Assembly: GCA_902475025.1 (NCBI GenBank)
Contig: CABRXX010000033.1
Span: 1 to 27,633 of the forward strand
Length of the DNA: 27,633 bases
Direction: 5' to 3'
From: Merdiplasma sp905207905
Lineage (GTDB): Bacteria > Bacillota > Clostridia > Lachnospirales > Lachnospiraceae
The position numbers and the translations under genes were made by a program. Of this stretch, positions 7,682-15,477 are shown piece by piece (position 1 is the stretch's first letter; every line of letters starts with the position of its first letter). Under the pieces are notes generated by a model, which searched no databases, was not told where the DNA came from, and saw only the letters and a list, made by a program, of their open reading frames with translations.

Positions 7682-8353
7682 ATGGCATCGATTTATGTGG
7701 TTGAGGACGACACCGATATTCGTGAGATTGAGACAATAGCATTAAAGAACAGCGGCCATTCCGTGTCAGATTTTGACAGCGGCAAAGCCTTTTTCCGGAA
7801 GCTGGAGGAAAAGCTTCCGGATCTGGCAATTTTGGACATTATGCTTCCGGATATGGACGGCTATGAAATTTTAAAGCGGCTCCGGGGAAATCCTTCCACT
7901 AGGCGAATACCTGTGATCATGGTGACTGCCAAAACCACAGAGGTGGATATGATCAAGGGACTGGACATGGGGGCAGACGATTACATCAAAAAGCCCTTCT
8001 CAGTTATGGAGCTGATCACCAGAGTGAAAGCAGTGCTGCGCCGCACCATGGAGGAGGACAATGGGAAGTTCCTTACCATCGGAGAAGTATTTTTGGACAA
8101 TGAGCGCCATGTGGTATACGCAGATGAGAAGCCTGTGGAACTAACCTTTAAGGAGTATGAGCTTTTGAAGCTGCTTATGGCAAACTGCGGCATCGTGATG
8201 ACCCGGGAGATGATCATGCACCGAGTGTGGGGTACGGAGTTTGAAGGCGAGTCCAGAACTGTGGATATGCACATCAAAACCCTTCGGCAGAAGCTGGGAG
8301 ACAGCGGCAACCGGATCAAGACGGTTCGGAATGTAGGCTATGTGATGGAGTAA
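7682..8353 (+). CDS. OmpR/PhoB-family response regulator
   Basis: A 223-residue two-domain regulator of standard length. The receiver domain (1 to about 118) has the acidic pair at D9-D10, phospho-acceptor D52 in LDIMLPDMDGYE, T82 and K104 (KKPF). The winged-helix DNA-binding domain covers about 128-222 (LTFKEYELLKLLMANCG, VWGTEFEGESRTVDMHIKTL, IKTVRNVGYVME). The histidine kinase gene begins 3 bp after its stop, so it is the cognate pair. Next to a phosphate transporter and a Pho-box-like element, PhoB/PhoP is the natural reading, though OmpR-type regulators cannot be assigned to a stimulus from sequence alone. It probably binds the TTTACA repeats at 5615-5654. Confidence 0.92.
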   Translation: MASIYVVEDDTDIREIETIALKNSGHSVSDFDSGKAFFRKLEEKLPDLAILDIMLPDMDGYEILKRLRGNPSTRRIPVIMVTAKTTEVDMIKGLDMGADDYIKKPFSVMELITRVKAVLRRTMEEDNGKFLTIGEVFLDNERHVVYADEKPVELTFKEYELLKLLMANCGIVMTREMIMHRVWGTEFEGESRTVDMHIKTLRQKLGDSGNRIKTVRNVGYVME

Positions 8354-8356
8354 AGG

Positions 8357-9670
8357 ATGAAAAGAAAGATCAACAAACAGCTGGCAGGAATTGCGTTTGT
8401 GGCCATAGCCGCCACAATGCTTTTAATGACGGCTGTTTTTTATGAATTATTTAAGCATCAGGTGCACGATGACCTGGAGATGAATGCGAATATTTTGAGA
8501 GATACCGGGGTATTTCTCAATAGTCCGGAGAGAATGCCTGAGCTTGAGATGGATAATCTTCGGGTTACCTGGATCGGTTCGGACGGGATTGTTCTCTATG
8601 ACAATGATGCGGACGTGGGGGATATGGAGAATCACCTGGAGCGTCCGGAGGTGATTGAGGCTATGGAGAACGGATCCGGCCAGGCAGTGCGCCGGTCCGA
8701 TACGCTGAACCAGAGCACGTATTACTATGCACTGCGCCTGGAAGATGGTTCTGTGCTTCGGGTGGCAAGGGAAGCGGATAATATTCTCAGTGTCTTTGAA
8801 ACTGCTCTTCCCAGCATTTTGGGTATTGTTCTGCTCATGGTGATTCTTTGTGTGCTGCTGGCAAAATGGTTTACGGCAAGACTCATTGAACCCATTGAAA
8901 AAATGGCAATGAATATTGAGGGCGGTTCCCTTAAGCCGGCTTATAAGGAGCTGGTTCCCTTTGCAAACATGATTCGTGCCCAGCATGAGGATATTTTGAA
9001 GGGGGCTAAGATGCGTCAGGATTTTACAGCCAATGTATCCCATGAGTTAAAAACACCCCTGACGGCCATTTCCGGCTATGCAGAGCTGATGGAAAACGGG
9101 ATTGTTCAGGGGGAGGAAGTGAAACGGTTCTCAGCAGAGATACGGAAGAACGCCAGTCGGCTGCTGTCCCTGATCAATGATATTATTAAGCTTTCCGAGC
9201 TGGATCATGTGGATGCCCAGGAACAGTTCGAACCTCTGGATCTGTATGAGATCGCCTCTGCCTGCGTAGAGAATCTCCGCATTAATGCAGCCAGGCATAT
9301 GGTATCCATCACCCTGGACGGTTCTTCGGCCCGGGTGAGAGGAAACCGGGAAATGCTGACAGAGCTGATTATTAATCTCTGCGACAATGCTATTCGCTAT
9401 AATGTGCCGGATGGATGGGTGGCAGTGACCGTAAAACAGCAGGAAAATAAGACCATCCTTTCTGTAGAAGATAACGGGATCGGCATTCCAAAGGAACATC
9501 AGGATCGGGTGTTTGAACGGTTTTACCGGGTGGATAAGAGCCGTTCTAAGAAAACAGGAGGCACCGGGCTGGGACTTGCCCTGGTAAAGCATATTGTAGC
9601 CCTGCATGATGCCAGCCTGAAGTTGGAGAGTGAGCCGGGGAAAGGAACAAAAATCAGTGTGATCTTTTAA
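8357..9670 (+). CDS. PhoR-like sensor histidine kinase
   Basis: A 437-residue membrane kinase. Two transmembrane segments (about 10-31 and 152-173) enclose an extracytoplasmic sensor domain of about 120 residues. A short linker follows; a full HAMP domain is not obvious. The dimerisation helix holds the phospho-acceptor H229 in NVSHELKTPLTAISGY. The ATP-binding domain has N344 in NLCDNAIRYN, DNGIGIP at 372-378, FERFYRVDKSRS and GGTGLGLALV at 401-410. All catalytic boxes are intact. The ATG overlaps the ribosome binding region just after the regulator stop (3 bp gap), showing translational coupling. Its stop overlaps the 3' end of the convergent araC-type gene by 4 bp. Phosphate as the signal is inferred from neighbours. 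Confidence 0.92.
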   Translation: MKRKINKQLAGIAFVAIAATMLLMTAVFYELFKHQVHDDLEMNANILRDTGVFLNSPERMPELEMDNLRVTWIGSDGIVLYDNDADVGDMENHLERPEVIEAMENGSGQAVRRSDTLNQSTYYYALRLEDGSVLRVAREADNILSVFETALPSILGIVLLMVILCVLLAKWFTARLIEPIEKMAMNIEGGSLKPAYKELVPFANMIRAQHEDILKGAKMRQDFTANVSHELKTPLTAISGYAELMENGIVQGEEVKRFSAEIRKNASRLLSLINDIIKLSELDHVDAQEQFEPLDLYEIASACVENLRINAARHMVSITLDGSSARVRGNREMLTELIINLCDNAIRYNVPDGWVAVTVKQQENKTILSVEDNGIGIPKEHQDRVFERFYRVDKSRSKKTGGTGLGLALVKHIVALHDASLKLESEPGKGTKISVIF

Positions 9671-10506
9671 TCCACCGTTCCAGGAGGAGAATCGTATTTT
9701 GTTTTATAGGCATAGTAGAAGGCAGCATAGTTTTTAAAGCCGCTGCGAAAACAGGCCTCTGTCACAGACAGGCCCTGAGCGATCATGCTTCGCGCCAGGA
9801 ACAGTCGTTTTTCTGTAATATATTTTCCGATACTCTGTCCTGTTTCTGTTTTAAACAGATGCATCAGGTAGGAGGGATTTAGAAAAACTGCCTGGGAAAT
9901 CTGAGCAATGGACAGAGTTTCCTCACAGATCCGGTCATTGATGTATTTCAATACGGTTTGAATCGTGGAATTCGCGGTGGACACTCTGGAGTAGTGAAAT
10001 TGATCCCCCAAAAGAGCCCGGTTTAAAAGAATGAGAAATTCCATAAATTTTGTTTCCCGATACAATTCACCAGCATAGCTGTTTGACAAAAAGGAGTCTG
10101 TCAGTTCATGGCAGACTCTTTTTATTTCTCCCCCCTGATCTCTGGAGAGGCGGAGGAGGCTGGACTGCTGACTGCGGCTGAGACAGAAGCAGTGGAAGAG
10201 ATCATGGCCCTTGCGGGTAAGTTCTTCAAAAAAGTGAGGAGAGATATAAAATACCATGCGCTCATAGACCGAGGTATCGTGGATGATAGGACGGTGGAGT
10301 TCTCCGGCGTGGATCAGAAGAATATCTTCCGGCAGCAGTTCATACTGTTTTCCCTCAATGACATAACTTACATTGCCCCTGAGGAAGATCATGATCTTGT
10401 GAAAGTCATGATAATGGAGGGGAAAGCGGATGCAGTTTTGGTCAGAGATGTAAAACAGCTTAAAGCGGCTTTCCAGGTAGCCGGTTTTTTGCTGGTCATT
10501 ATTCAT
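9667..10506 (-). CDS. AraC-family transcriptional regulator with cupin domain
   Basis: A 279-residue regulator. The N-terminal half is a cupin-like sensing domain (FPLHYHDFHKIMIFLRGN, EGKQYELLPEDILLIHAG, ELHRPII), of the kind that binds small sugars or related ligands. The C-terminal 100 residues hold the two helix-turn-helix motifs (ETLSIAQISQAVFLNPSYL and LSVTEACFRSGFKNYAAFY, then YKTKYDSPP). ATG 10506 is chosen because AAGAAGG lies about 7 bases before it and the cupin domain follows; an upstream in-frame start at 10569 has no such support. It is transcribed toward the kinase gene and overlaps its stop by 4 bp. No sugar or transport gene sits next to it, so its target is unknown; it could act on its own promoter or on the divergent HAD gene. 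Confidence 0.9.
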   Translation of the reverse strand: MNNDQQKTGYLESRFKLFYISDQNCIRFPLHYHDFHKIMIFLRGNVSYVIEGKQYELLPEDILLIHAGELHRPIIHDTSVYERMVFYISPHFFEELTRKGHDLFHCFCLSRSQQSSLLRLSRDQGGEIKRVCHELTDSFLSNSYAGELYRETKFMEFLILLNRALLGDQFHYSRVSTANSTIQTVLKYINDRICEETLSIAQISQAVFLNPSYLMHLFKTETGQSIGKYITEKRLFLARSMIAQGLSVTEACFRSGFKNYAAFYYAYKTKYDSPPGTVD

Positions 10507-10560
10507 AGGGCACCTTCTTTCATCAGAATTTTGTCTTCTCTTATCCGTCTGTCTGATACT

Positions 10561-10589
10561 AGGATACACGAAATCAGATGAAATGAAAA
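10561..10589 (-). promoter_or_regulatory. candidate promoter of the AraC-type gene
   Basis: On the minus strand TTTTCA (10589-10584) and TATCCT (10566-10561) are 17 bp apart, about 55 bp before the proposed ATG. Both boxes are partial matches. Confidence 0.35.
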
Positions 10590-10703
10590 GCGGATGTTAT
10601 TTGAAAATTTATTTGGAACGTTGGGGAAAACAAGGAATAATTGAGCCGTAACAGAGAAAACGGGATGGACGGTTACTGAAAAAAAGAAGATTTTCAGGGA
10701 CTC

Positions 10704-10732
10704 TGTACAAATAAAGGGAAGTTCGTTATAAT
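10704..10732 (+). promoter_or_regulatory. candidate promoter of the HAD gene
   Basis: TGTACA at 10704-10709 and a consensus TATAAT at 10727-10732 are 17 bp apart. The 365 bp between the AraC-type gene and the HAD gene thus holds two divergent promoters and a hairpin, with no convincing open frame. Confidence 0.6.
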
Positions 10733-10819
10733 CAGAAAAGCGAGATATGCTAACAGCGCTTTTGACTGCATTTGTCAGGAAAGAGAGGCTGTTTTAGGGA
10801 GAAGAGGGGCTGTGCGAAA

Positions 10820-10845
10820 CCGGCCATAGGAAAGGCCGGATATTT
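10820..10845 (+). promoter_or_regulatory. GC-rich leader hairpin before the HAD gene
   Basis: CCGGCC at 10820-10825 pairs with GGCCGG at 10834-10839 across an 8-base loop and is followed by ATATTTTAT. It lies in the leader about 33 bp before the start codon. It could act as a weak attenuator or an RNA-stabilising hairpin; the T run is interrupted. Confidence 0.4.
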
Positions 10846-10871
10846 TATCAAGCCCGGGAAGGAATTTGAGT

Positions 10872-11711
10872 ATGGAATATCGTGTAATCGCGCTGGACAT
10901 GGATGGAACCGCGCTGAATGATGAAAAAAAGTTTGACGAAAGAACAAAGCAGGCGATCCATGAGGCGCTGGCAGCAGGAAAAGAAGTGGTATTTTGTTCC
11001 GGAAGATCCTACGCGGAGATGGAGGAGCCGCTGAAAGAGTTTCCAGATATGAATTATCTTTGCGGAGAAAGCGGGGGGCTGGTGTTTGATCTGAAAAAGA
11101 GAGAACCCATCGCCATGATCTCTATGACCCAGGAGATGATCGATACGATTGAAGAAGTAGTGGGGGATCGGGATATTATGGCCCATTTTTTCAAAGAAGG
11201 ACAGGCAGTGGTGAATGAAGATCAGCTTTCTTGCATGGCGCACTATCAGATGGGGGTCTATCAGGAATCTTTTTTGAAATTGTGTACGCCGGTGGATCAG
11301 GTATTTGATTACCAGAGAAAGGTAGGAGGCAGTGTGGAAAAGCTGAATCTGTATCACACCAGCACTGAGGAGCGGGAAAAGTCTCTGGAGATGCTGCAAA
11401 AAAGGAAGCTGCAGGCCAATATGACCTATTCAGAGATCGCCTCCCTGGAGTGTACCGCTTTGGGAGTGGATAAGGCGGCTGGTCTTCAGGCGCTCTGTGA
11501 AAAACTGCAGATCTCCATGGAGCAGGTGATTATGGTGGGAGATGCGGACAACGATTGTCCGGCGCTCAAAGCGGCCGGTCTGGCAGTAGCCATGGGCAAT
11601 GCGAATTCCAATGTAAAGGCCATCAGCGATGTGGTGGTGGCGGATAATAACCACAATGGCTGCGGGGAGGCCATCTATCGGTTCCTGCTGGGAAGAGAGT
11701 GGAAGGCTTGA
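10872..11711 (+). CDS. HAD-superfamily phosphatase, Cof type
   Basis: A 279-residue protein of the Cof/YwpJ-like class IIB HAD phosphatases. Motif I is LDMDGTALND near the N-terminus, with the nucleophile aspartate and the acid/base aspartate two residues later. Motif II is FCSGRSY. Motif III and IV are a lysine in the cap-proximal region and MVGDADNDCPALKAAG, followed by AVAMGNANSNVKAISDVV. The family hydrolyses small phosphorylated metabolites, often sugar phosphates or FMN; the substrate cannot be told from sequence. ATG 10872 is chosen over TTG 10866 because GGAAGGA lies about 8 bases before the ATG. A separate promoter and leader hairpin precede it. The trmO gene follows after 91 bp and may be co-transcribed. 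Confidence 0.92.
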   Translation: MEYRVIALDMDGTALNDEKKFDERTKQAIHEALAAGKEVVFCSGRSYAEMEEPLKEFPDMNYLCGESGGLVFDLKKREPIAMISMTQEMIDTIEEVVGDRDIMAHFFKEGQAVVNEDQLSCMAHYQMGVYQESFLKLCTPVDQVFDYQRKVGGSVEKLNLYHTSTEEREKSLEMLQKRKLQANMTYSEIASLECTALGVDKAAGLQALCEKLQISMEQVIMVGDADNDCPALKAAGLAVAMGNANSNVKAISDVVVADNNHNGCGEAIYRFLLGREWKA

Positions 11712-11802
11712 GAATACCGCAGAAGGCTTATTGGAAATTGCTTTCTGCGAAATAAAAAAGACTCCGCAGGATCACACTGCGGCGGGCAGAAAAGAGGAAA
11801 TA

Positions 11803-12474
11803 ATGAAGATCATAGCCAGAATTGAGAGTGATTTTACAGAAAAATTCGGGATTCCCAGGCAGAGCGGTATTGTGCCGGAGCTGAAAGCAAGGATTGTATT
11901 TGAGCCGGAATATCGCAATCCTCATGCGGTGATGGGACTGGAGGAATATTCCCATATCTGGATTTTGTGGCAGTTTTCCAGGGCAGTGAGAGAGGAATGG
12001 TCTCCCACCGTACTTCCTCCCAGGCTGGGAGGAAATACCCATGTGGGAGTATTTGCCACCAGATCTCCCTTTCGTCCCAATCCCATCGGACTTTCCTGCG
12101 TGAAGCTTGAGCGGGTGGAGCTGGATCCAAAACTGGGACCGGTGCTTTATGTGGCTGGAGCCGATCTCCTGAATGGAACGCCCATCTATGATATCAAGCC
12201 TTACCTTGCCTACACAGACAGTCATCCGGAGGCAGTGTGCGGCTTTGCAGACCGGGTGAAGGATTATGAGCTTCAGGTGCAGTTCCCGGAGGAACTGCTG
12301 CAAAAAATCCCGGAGGAAAAGCGGGAAGCAGCTTTGGGAATCCTGCGCCAGGATCCCAGACCTTCCTATCAGAAAGATCCGAAACGGCGTTATGGAGTAG
12401 CCTTTGCAGGATATGATATCCGTTTCCATGTAAAGGATGGCGTTCTCACGGTATGTGAAGTGGTAAAGTATTAA
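11803..12474 (+). CDS. trmO: tRNA (N6-threonylcarbamoyladenosine(37)-N6)-methyltransferase TrmO
   Basis: A 223-residue protein of the TsaA/YaeB (TrmO) family, which uses S-adenosylmethionine to methylate t6A at position 37 of threonine tRNA. The family beta-barrel and its signature run through GLEEYSHIWILWQFSR at 45-60, TRSPFRPNPIGLSCVKL at 86-102 and GTPIYDIKPYLAYTDS at 125-140. A C-terminal extension (FPEELLQKIPEEKR to PRPSYQKDP, then YDIRFHV) matches the long E. coli-type form. ATG 11803 follows AGAGGAAA; an earlier in-frame start overlaps the HAD gene and adds junk residues. It ends 27 bp from the convergent guanine deaminase. Confidence 0.92.
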   Translation: MKIIARIESDFTEKFGIPRQSGIVPELKARIVFEPEYRNPHAVMGLEEYSHIWILWQFSRAVREEWSPTVLPPRLGGNTHVGVFATRSPFRPNPIGLSCVKLERVELDPKLGPVLYVAGADLLNGTPIYDIKPYLAYTDSHPEAVCGFADRVKDYELQVQFPEELLQKIPEEKREAALGILRQDPRPSYQKDPKRRYGVAFAGYDIRFHVKDGVLTVCEVVKY

Positions 12475-12497
12475 TGATCAGGATGGGATTGGCCTGC

Positions 12498-12516
12498 TCC
12501 TTTAAAGGACTTTTTT
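12498..12516 (+). terminator. weak terminator-like palindrome after trmO
   Basis: The perfect palindrome TCCTTTAAAGGA (12498-12509) is followed by C and six T. The stem is short, and the sequence overlaps the last codons of the convergent gene, so it may be coincidental. Confidence 0.3.
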
Positions 12517-13758
12517 GCCGCAGATGAATTTGTGGATGACGGTATGGCAGTCATCTGCGTAGATGACTCTTTCCAGACGGTTTTCCAGTTTGGCGGGAAG
12601 AGGCTGACGAACCTTGCGGTCATCAATCACCACGGCATCAAATTCATAATCTTTCTCAAAACTGCCGATATTGCCGAAGAAAGAGCCGCCGCCTTTGGTG
12701 GCCAGGTAGAAGGCCTCTGAAAATTGAAGAGGCTCCATGGTGGCATCCACCAGCCGCCAGTACATTTTTGAGGCGATGATGGCTTCTTTGATACTGCGGA
12801 ACATGGAAACGGAAGTACCTGCTCCGATATCAGTGCCAAGGCCCATGGGCACGCCGGCATTTAAAAAGCGACGGGCCGGAGCGATGCCGGAGGAAAGATT
12901 GAAATTGGATTCCGCGCAGTGGGCCATATAGACCTGACGCTCTTTCATCAGGGCAATCTCCTCATCACTGGAGTGAACACAGTGAGCCATAATGGTTTTG
13001 CCTCCGGTGCCAAAGGTGTGGAACTGATCATAGGCATCTCCGTAAAATCTGGATTCCGGGCACAATTCCTGAACAAAGGCAATTTCTGCAGGATTTTCCG
13101 ACAGATGGGACTGGAGAGGGAGGCGGGTCTGTTCCTGGATCTTACCGAGGGCAGTCATCAGTTCATCCGTGCAGGCCGGGATAAAACGGGGGGTGAGGAT
13201 GGGTTTGATATGGGGAAAGCTGCATTGCGCCAGCCAGCTTTTCAAATCTTCCACAGGGTGCGTCTCCCGCAGAGCGTCCGGGGCGTTCCGGTCCATGCTG
13301 ACCTTTCCCACGCAGCCGGCAAATCCGGCTGCTTCCAGCTGTCCCATCAGTTCCAGAGTTCCCTCACTGTGAAGGGTTCCGAAGGCGCAGAGCCTGGAGG
13401 TGGGGGAGTGAAGCAAATCATTTACAAACACGGAGTAGGAGGATTTTGCGTAGGCAAAATCTGTATAGCGGGCCTCTTCAGGAAAAATATAGGCATTCAG
13501 CCAGTCCATCAATTCCAGATCCATGGCGTAGCCGCAGACGGTGTACTGAGGGGCGTGGACGTGGAGATCCGTCATTCCTGGAATGATGAGGCAGTCCCCA
13601 TAATCCAAAATCTCATAGTCTTGAAAGGCTTTCGGCAATTCCTGGAATACACCCTGACAATGACCAGACTGGCAGACCACATAGCCGTCCGGCATGGAGG
13701 TCAGTTTTTCTTTTGTTTTTGCGTACAAAATATTTCCCTTTAAAATATAATCGTTCAT
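12502..13758 (-). CDS. guanine deaminase-like amidohydrolase (distal copy)
   Basis: A 418-residue metal-dependent amidohydrolase. Visible zinc-site residues are H66 and H68 in TDLHVHAPQY, H218 in QSHLSEN, a histidine in IMAHCVHSSDEE (about 259) and D310 in GLGTDIGAGTS. The segment LMDWLNAYIFPEEARY is characteristic of guanine deaminase, which converts guanine to xanthine for purine salvage or breakdown. ATG 13758 follows AAAGGA at 8 bases. It is the second of two related genes on the minus strand, 193 bp after the first, with an inverted-repeat element in the gap. Related families (8-oxoguanine, S-adenosylhomocysteine or triazine deaminases) are possible substrates for one copy. No purine permease is nearby. 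Confidence 0.85.
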   Translation of the reverse strand: MNDYILKGNILYAKTKEKLTSMPDGYVVCQSGHCQGVFQELPKAFQDYEILDYGDCLIIPGMTDLHVHAPQYTVCGYAMDLELMDWLNAYIFPEEARYTDFAYAKSSYSVFVNDLLHSPTSRLCAFGTLHSEGTLELMGQLEAAGFAGCVGKVSMDRNAPDALRETHPVEDLKSWLAQCSFPHIKPILTPRFIPACTDELMTALGKIQEQTRLPLQSHLSENPAEIAFVQELCPESRFYGDAYDQFHTFGTGGKTIMAHCVHSSDEEIALMKERQVYMAHCAESNFNLSSGIAPARRFLNAGVPMGLGTDIGAGTSVSMFRSIKEAIIASKMYWRLVDATMEPLQFSEAFYLATKGGGSFFGNIGSFEKDYEFDAVVIDDRKVRQPLPAKLENRLERVIYADDCHTVIHKFICGKKVL

Positions 13759-13792
13759 AAGAAGCATCCTTTCTGTATCCTGAGTTAAGGGG

Positions 13793-13908
13793 GAGGCTGC
13801 AAAATACCTGTGACGGTATCCGTTCGGGTGACTTTTTTCGAAAAAAGCCATCTGTTAGAAGAAAAACACACCGAGAAACCACCGGAATTCGTATTTTGCA
13901 GCATCCTC
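13793..13908. mobile_element. MITE-like element with terminal inverted repeats
   Basis: A 116 bp non-coding stretch is bounded by GAGGCTGCAAAATAC (13793-13807) and its near inverse GTATTTTGCAGCATCCTC (13891-13908). Twelve bases pair perfectly and the match continues with mismatches outward. Inside is a perfect 16 bp palindrome, CTTTTTTCGAAAAAAG, at 13832-13847. No transposase is encoded. The layout suits a small non-autonomous element left by an IS, but no clear target-site duplication was found, so a long mRNA stem between the two deaminase genes is the alternative. Confidence 0.5.
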
Positions 13909-13951
13909 TTTTTTATGGGTTCTTAGGAGCGTTGAGGGGCTTGATTTGCGC

Positions 13952-15214
13952 TCAGGATCGTTCCCCAGCAGTATAGCGGGCAGTGATGTTTCGGTCATCT
14001 GCCAGATGGATCACACGTTCCAGTCGTTCTTCCAAAGTCAGACGATCAGCCGGGGTGCCCAGGGATTGGTCATTGATCACCAGGGCATCCAGCTCATAGC
14101 CTTTCTCAAAGCTTCCTACTTTGCCGAAAAATTGTCCGCCGCCTTTCGTACCCAGATAGAAAGCTTCCGGAATAGAAAGGAAATCTTCCTGCTTTCCGGA
14201 TTCCAGCCATTTCAGCTTGGACAGATACACCGCTTCCGCCATGGCGCGGAAAATGCAGACGCTGTAGCCTCCGGCAATGTCAGAGCCAAGTCCTACCTTG
14301 ATTCCCAGATCCAGCATTCTGCGGATCGGGGGGATCCCGGCGGAAACATTTCCGTTAGACTGGGGACAGTGGGCGATGGTGATGCCCCGTTTTTTTGTCA
14401 GCTCCAATTCATGGTCCGTGGGATAGATGTAGTGAGCCATCACTGTTTTTTCATTCAGCAGGCCAAAGTGATCATACACATCCCCATCATTATCATATTG
14501 GGGATACCGCTGCCGAACAATGGCCATCTCTCCAAGATCCTCAGAAATGTGGGAGTGGATGTGCAGATCGTATTTTTTCGCTAATTTGCCCAGCCCCTCC
14601 AGCACCTGACTGGAGCAGGTGGGAATAAAGCGGGGGGTGATGGCAGGCTTTACCAGCTTAAAACGGTCTTTTGTATTCAGGATCCACTGTTCGGTATCTG
14701 CCAGAGACTGCTGGGGCGTCTCGCACAGATAGTCCGGTGAGAGGGTGTCCATATTGATCTTGCCCACATAGGCTGCGATCCGCTTTTTTTCCAGAATTTC
14801 CATGAGAAGCTCTGTGGCTTCAGGATGGATGGTTCCCAAGATCACTGCTCTGGTAGTGCCATTTTTAGCCAGCGTCTCAGCGAAGGCTTCGTAATAGATC
14901 TGGGCGTAGGTAAGATCCTGGAAACGTGCCTCTGTGGGAAAGGCGTACCGATCCAGCCAGTCCATCAGCTGCAGATCCAGTCCCAGCCCCCGGTAGACAA
15001 ACTGAGGTGCATGAAGATGCATGTCGCAAAGTCCGGGAATGATAAGCTGATCCCCATAATCCATGATCGGAAGCCCCTGATACAGTTCCGGCAGGGTTTT
15101 GAAAATCCCTTTAATCTTATTGTCCGCAGCCACCAGATATCCATTTTCCAGACAGACGAACTGACTGGGGGTGGGGGTGTGGATGATATTTCCCTTTAAA
15201 ATCGTAGTATGCAT
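13952..15214 (-). CDS. guaD: guanine deaminase (proximal copy)
   Basis: A 420-residue amidohydrolase closely aligned along its whole length with the neighbouring copy. Zinc-site residues are H66 and H68 in CDMHLHAPQF, a histidine in HIHSHISED (about 222), H261 in VMAHYIYPTDHE and D312 in GLGSDIAGG. LMDWLDRYAFPTEARF is the guanine deaminase signature and is a better fit here than in the second copy. ATG 15214 follows AAAGGAG at 7 bases. A promoter-like sequence lies about 50 bp upstream on the minus strand, so this is the first gene of the pair. Expected role: guanine to xanthine, in the cytoplasm. Confident family call; moderately sure of the substrate. Confidence 0.88.
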   Translation of the reverse strand: MHTTILKGNIIHTPTPSQFVCLENGYLVAADNKIKGIFKTLPELYQGLPIMDYGDQLIIPGLCDMHLHAPQFVYRGLGLDLQLMDWLDRYAFPTEARFQDLTYAQIYYEAFAETLAKNGTTRAVILGTIHPEATELLMEILEKKRIAAYVGKINMDTLSPDYLCETPQQSLADTEQWILNTKDRFKLVKPAITPRFIPTCSSQVLEGLGKLAKKYDLHIHSHISEDLGEMAIVRQRYPQYDNDGDVYDHFGLLNEKTVMAHYIYPTDHELELTKKRGITIAHCPQSNGNVSAGIPPIRRMLDLGIKVGLGSDIAGGYSVCIFRAMAEAVYLSKLKWLESGKQEDFLSIPEAFYLGTKGGGQFFGKVGSFEKGYELDALVINDQSLGTPADRLTLEERLERVIHLADDRNITARYTAGERS

Positions 15215-15259
15215 AGTTGGCTCCTTTCGATGGTTTCGCACTGCTCGTTGTTTTTGAAC

Positions 15260-15289
15260 AGTATACCATAATTTTTCCGGGCATGCCAG
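15260..15289 (-). promoter_or_regulatory. candidate promoter of the guanine deaminase pair
   Basis: On the minus strand CTGGCA (15289-15284) and TATACT (15265-15260) are 18 bp apart, with TGG before the -10 giving an extended element. It drives away from the LRR gene promoter at 15307-15335. Confidence 0.5.
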
Positions 15290-15306
15290 GAGAATTGAGT
15301 TCGCCC

Positions 15307-15335
15307 TTGCTTTTAGCAACCGGCGGGGATAGAAT
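15307..15335 (+). promoter_or_regulatory. candidate promoter of the LRR protein gene
   Basis: TTGCTT at 15307-15312 and TAGAAT at 15330-15335 are 17 bp apart. It would give a purine-rich leader of about 135 bases before the ATG at 15478. Confidence 0.5.
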
Positions 15336-15477
15336 GAGAAGAGCGAAAAACCGGAAAGGGAGCGGGCGAAAAGAAGCGCAGTTAAAAACAGAGACAGATA
15401 AAATAGAGCAATGCGGTTGTCGCCCAGGAATGGAAGAAAAGGCAAAAGAGCGGTTTGGAGAGAAAAGAGAGGATTTT

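Noticed and set aside
10108..10581. A 157-codon plus-strand frame over the AraC-type gene
   Set aside because: It is the antisense shadow of a well-supported AraC-family gene and matches no family.
11764..11782. Hairpin CCGCAG...CTGCGG before trmO as a terminator
   Set aside because: On the plus strand no T run follows it; on the minus strand there is a T run but no gene reads through it from the right.
12919..13743. A 274-codon plus-strand frame over the second guanine deaminase
   Set aside because: Antisense to a gene with complete metal-binding motifs; its own sequence is repetitive Gly/His/Gln-rich and has no family features.
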